From CAZMVU01 sp964569295 (GTDB lineage Bacteria; Hydrogenedentota; Hydrogenedentia; Hydrogenedentales; JAGMZX01), in contig CAZMVU010000031.1 in the NCBI GenBank assembly GCA_964569295.1, positions 1 through 32,982 on the forward strand: a DNA stretch of 32,982 nucleotides, in the 5' to 3' direction. Positions within the stretch are counted from its first letter, which is position 1, and each line of letters opens with the position of its first letter. Below the pieces are notes generated by a model. It did not search any database. It saw only the letters and a list, made by a program, of their open reading frames with translations, and was not told where the DNA came from. Position numbers and translations under genes: made by a program. Positions 32,091-32,982 of the stretch are shown here, piece after piece.

Positions 32091-32982
32091 ATGCCGACGT
32101 TGGACCCGGAAGTACGCAAGGTCTTGCAGCGAGGGGTCGTTATACCGGCGCACCCGCTCGCGCTCGACGCCAACCGGAAACTCGACAAGCGCCGCCAGGC
32201 CGCCCTCACCCGCTACTATATCGCTGCGGGCGCGGGGGGCATCGCGGTGGGTGTACACACCACGCAGTTCGCCATCCGCGATCCGGCGATTGGTCTGTAC
32301 CGGCCCGTACTCGCGCTCGCCGCAAATGAAATGGACCGCGCGGAACTCACCCGCGATACGCCCCTGGTGCGCATCGGCGGCATCTGCGGCAACACGGAGC
32401 AGGCCGTTTCTGAAGCCAGACTGCTTGACGCGCTCGGCTACCACGCGGGCCTGTTGAGTCTCGCCGCCCTGCCCGATGCCGGGGAAGATGCGCTCATCGC
32501 GCATTGCGCCGCCGTGGCCGAGGTCATCCCCGTGATTGGTTTCTATTTGCAAACAGCGGTGGGCGGCCGGCATCTTTCCTACAATTTCTGGCGGCGGTTC
32601 GCGCAGCTCGAGAATCTCGTGGCCGTAAAAATTGCGCCTTTCAACCGCTACCAGACCCTCGATGTCATGCGGGCTATTGCAGAGAGCGGGCGCGACGATG
32701 TCGCCTTATACACGGGAAACGACGATAGCATCGTGCCGGATCTGCTCACGCCCTACCGATTCCAGGTAGCAGACTGGCCGATGCAGCGGCAGATGGTGGG
32801 CGGCTTGCTCGGGCATTGGGCGGTTTGGACCAAGACCGCGGTGGATTACTTCGAGGCCTGCCGCCGAGTCCGTGAAAACAAGACGCCCGTATCACCGGAG
32901 TTGCTGCGTATGCACGGCGAGATCACGGACGCCAACGCCGCCTTCTTCGACGCGGCGAACGGTTTCAGGGGATGCATTGCCG
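32091..32982 (+). CDS. DapA/NAL family (dihydrodipicolinate synthase-like) lyase or aldolase, partial
   Basis: The gene starts at an ATG with an AAGGAG site and runs off the window end after 297 codons. The TIM-barrel fold of the class I DapA/N-acetylneuraminate lyase superfamily is indicated by 'GVVIPAHPLALDANRKLD' at the N-terminus, 'AAGAGGIAVGVHTTQF' in place of the GGGTT-type motif, 'PVIGFYLQ' with the likely catalytic Tyr, and 'VAVKIAPFNRY' with the Schiff-base Lys180. The substrate motif differs from true DapA, so it probably acts on another keto acid, for example a sugar-acid derivative. The genes upstream suggest carbohydrate use. The C-terminus is not seen. Confidence 0.85.
   Translation, partial: MPTLDPEVRKVLQRGVVIPAHPLALDANRKLDKRRQAALTRYYIAAGAGGIAVGVHTTQFAIRDPAIGLYRPVLALAANEMDRAELTRDTPLVRIGGICGNTEQAVSEARLLDALGYHAGLLSLAALPDAGEDALIAHCAAVAEVIPVIGFYLQTAVGGRHLSYNFWRRFAQLENLVAVKIAPFNRYQTLDVMRAIAESGRDDVALYTGNDDSIVPDLLTPYRFQVADWPMQRQMVGGLLGHWAVWTKTAVDYFEACRRVRENKTPVSPELLRMHGEITDANAAFFDAANGFRGCIA

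Overview
The window is a GC-rich bacterial chromosome segment with compact genes, short intergenic gaps and good Shine-Dalgarno sites. The gene content resembles Candidatus Hydrogenedentes or the Planctomycetes/Verrucomicrobia/Lentisphaerae group: two DUF1080 sugar-hydrolase-type proteins, a Tat-exported Gfo/Idh/MocA oxidoreductase, a Tat-exported sulfatase, a DUF1573 protein, a secreted HEAT-repeat protein, and alpha- and beta-mannosidase-type enzymes. This placement is inference from gene content; there is no rRNA or other phylogenetic marker here.

Layout. 1-127: a 49-bp tandem repeat. 275-6822: a lipid- or cell-surface/periplasm-oriented set (DUF1573, double DUF1080, and a minus-strand pair of Gfo/Idh/MocA oxidoreductase followed by a HEAT-repeat protein). 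6952-7467: bioY, with a promoter placed so that the mRNA is probably leaderless. 7723-12220: GH38 alpha-mannosidase, an unknown small protein that may begin upstream at an ATT codon and include a collagen-like Pro-Thr-Gly repeat, and an FG-GAP/VCBS protein. 12369-13021: a type IV pilin-like gene framed by a textbook sigma-54 promoter and a strong terminator. 13046-14732: an M20 dipeptidase, preceded on its strand by a hepT toxin gene broken by a 14-bp tandem duplication. 15049-17540: an ECF sigma factor, its zinc-ligand-less membrane anti-sigma factor, and a second DUF1080 protein.

17876-24707 is the functional centre: a seven-gene same-strand run hoxF-hoxU-hoxY-hoxH-hoxW, then a stand-alone response regulator and a membrane histidine kinase. 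The first five encode a group 3d-type NAD-reducing [NiFe] hydrogenase and its maturation protease. The kinase carries six predicted membrane helices and a GGxxSPF motif similar to the quinone-sensing motif of RegB/PrrB, so the operon appears to pair a hydrogenase with its own redox-sensing system. A leader of mutually exclusive hairpins precedes hoxF.

24811-32982: sulfatase, polyphosphate kinase 1 (minus strand), a short GH2 beta-mannosidase-type enzyme, and a pair made of an epimerase-like SDR protein lacking the usual catalytic lysine and a DapA-family lyase/aldolase cut off by the window end. Overall this looks like a polysaccharide/glycan-degrading heterotroph with hydrogen metabolism. 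No tRNA, rRNA, CRISPR array, transposase or phage gene was seen.
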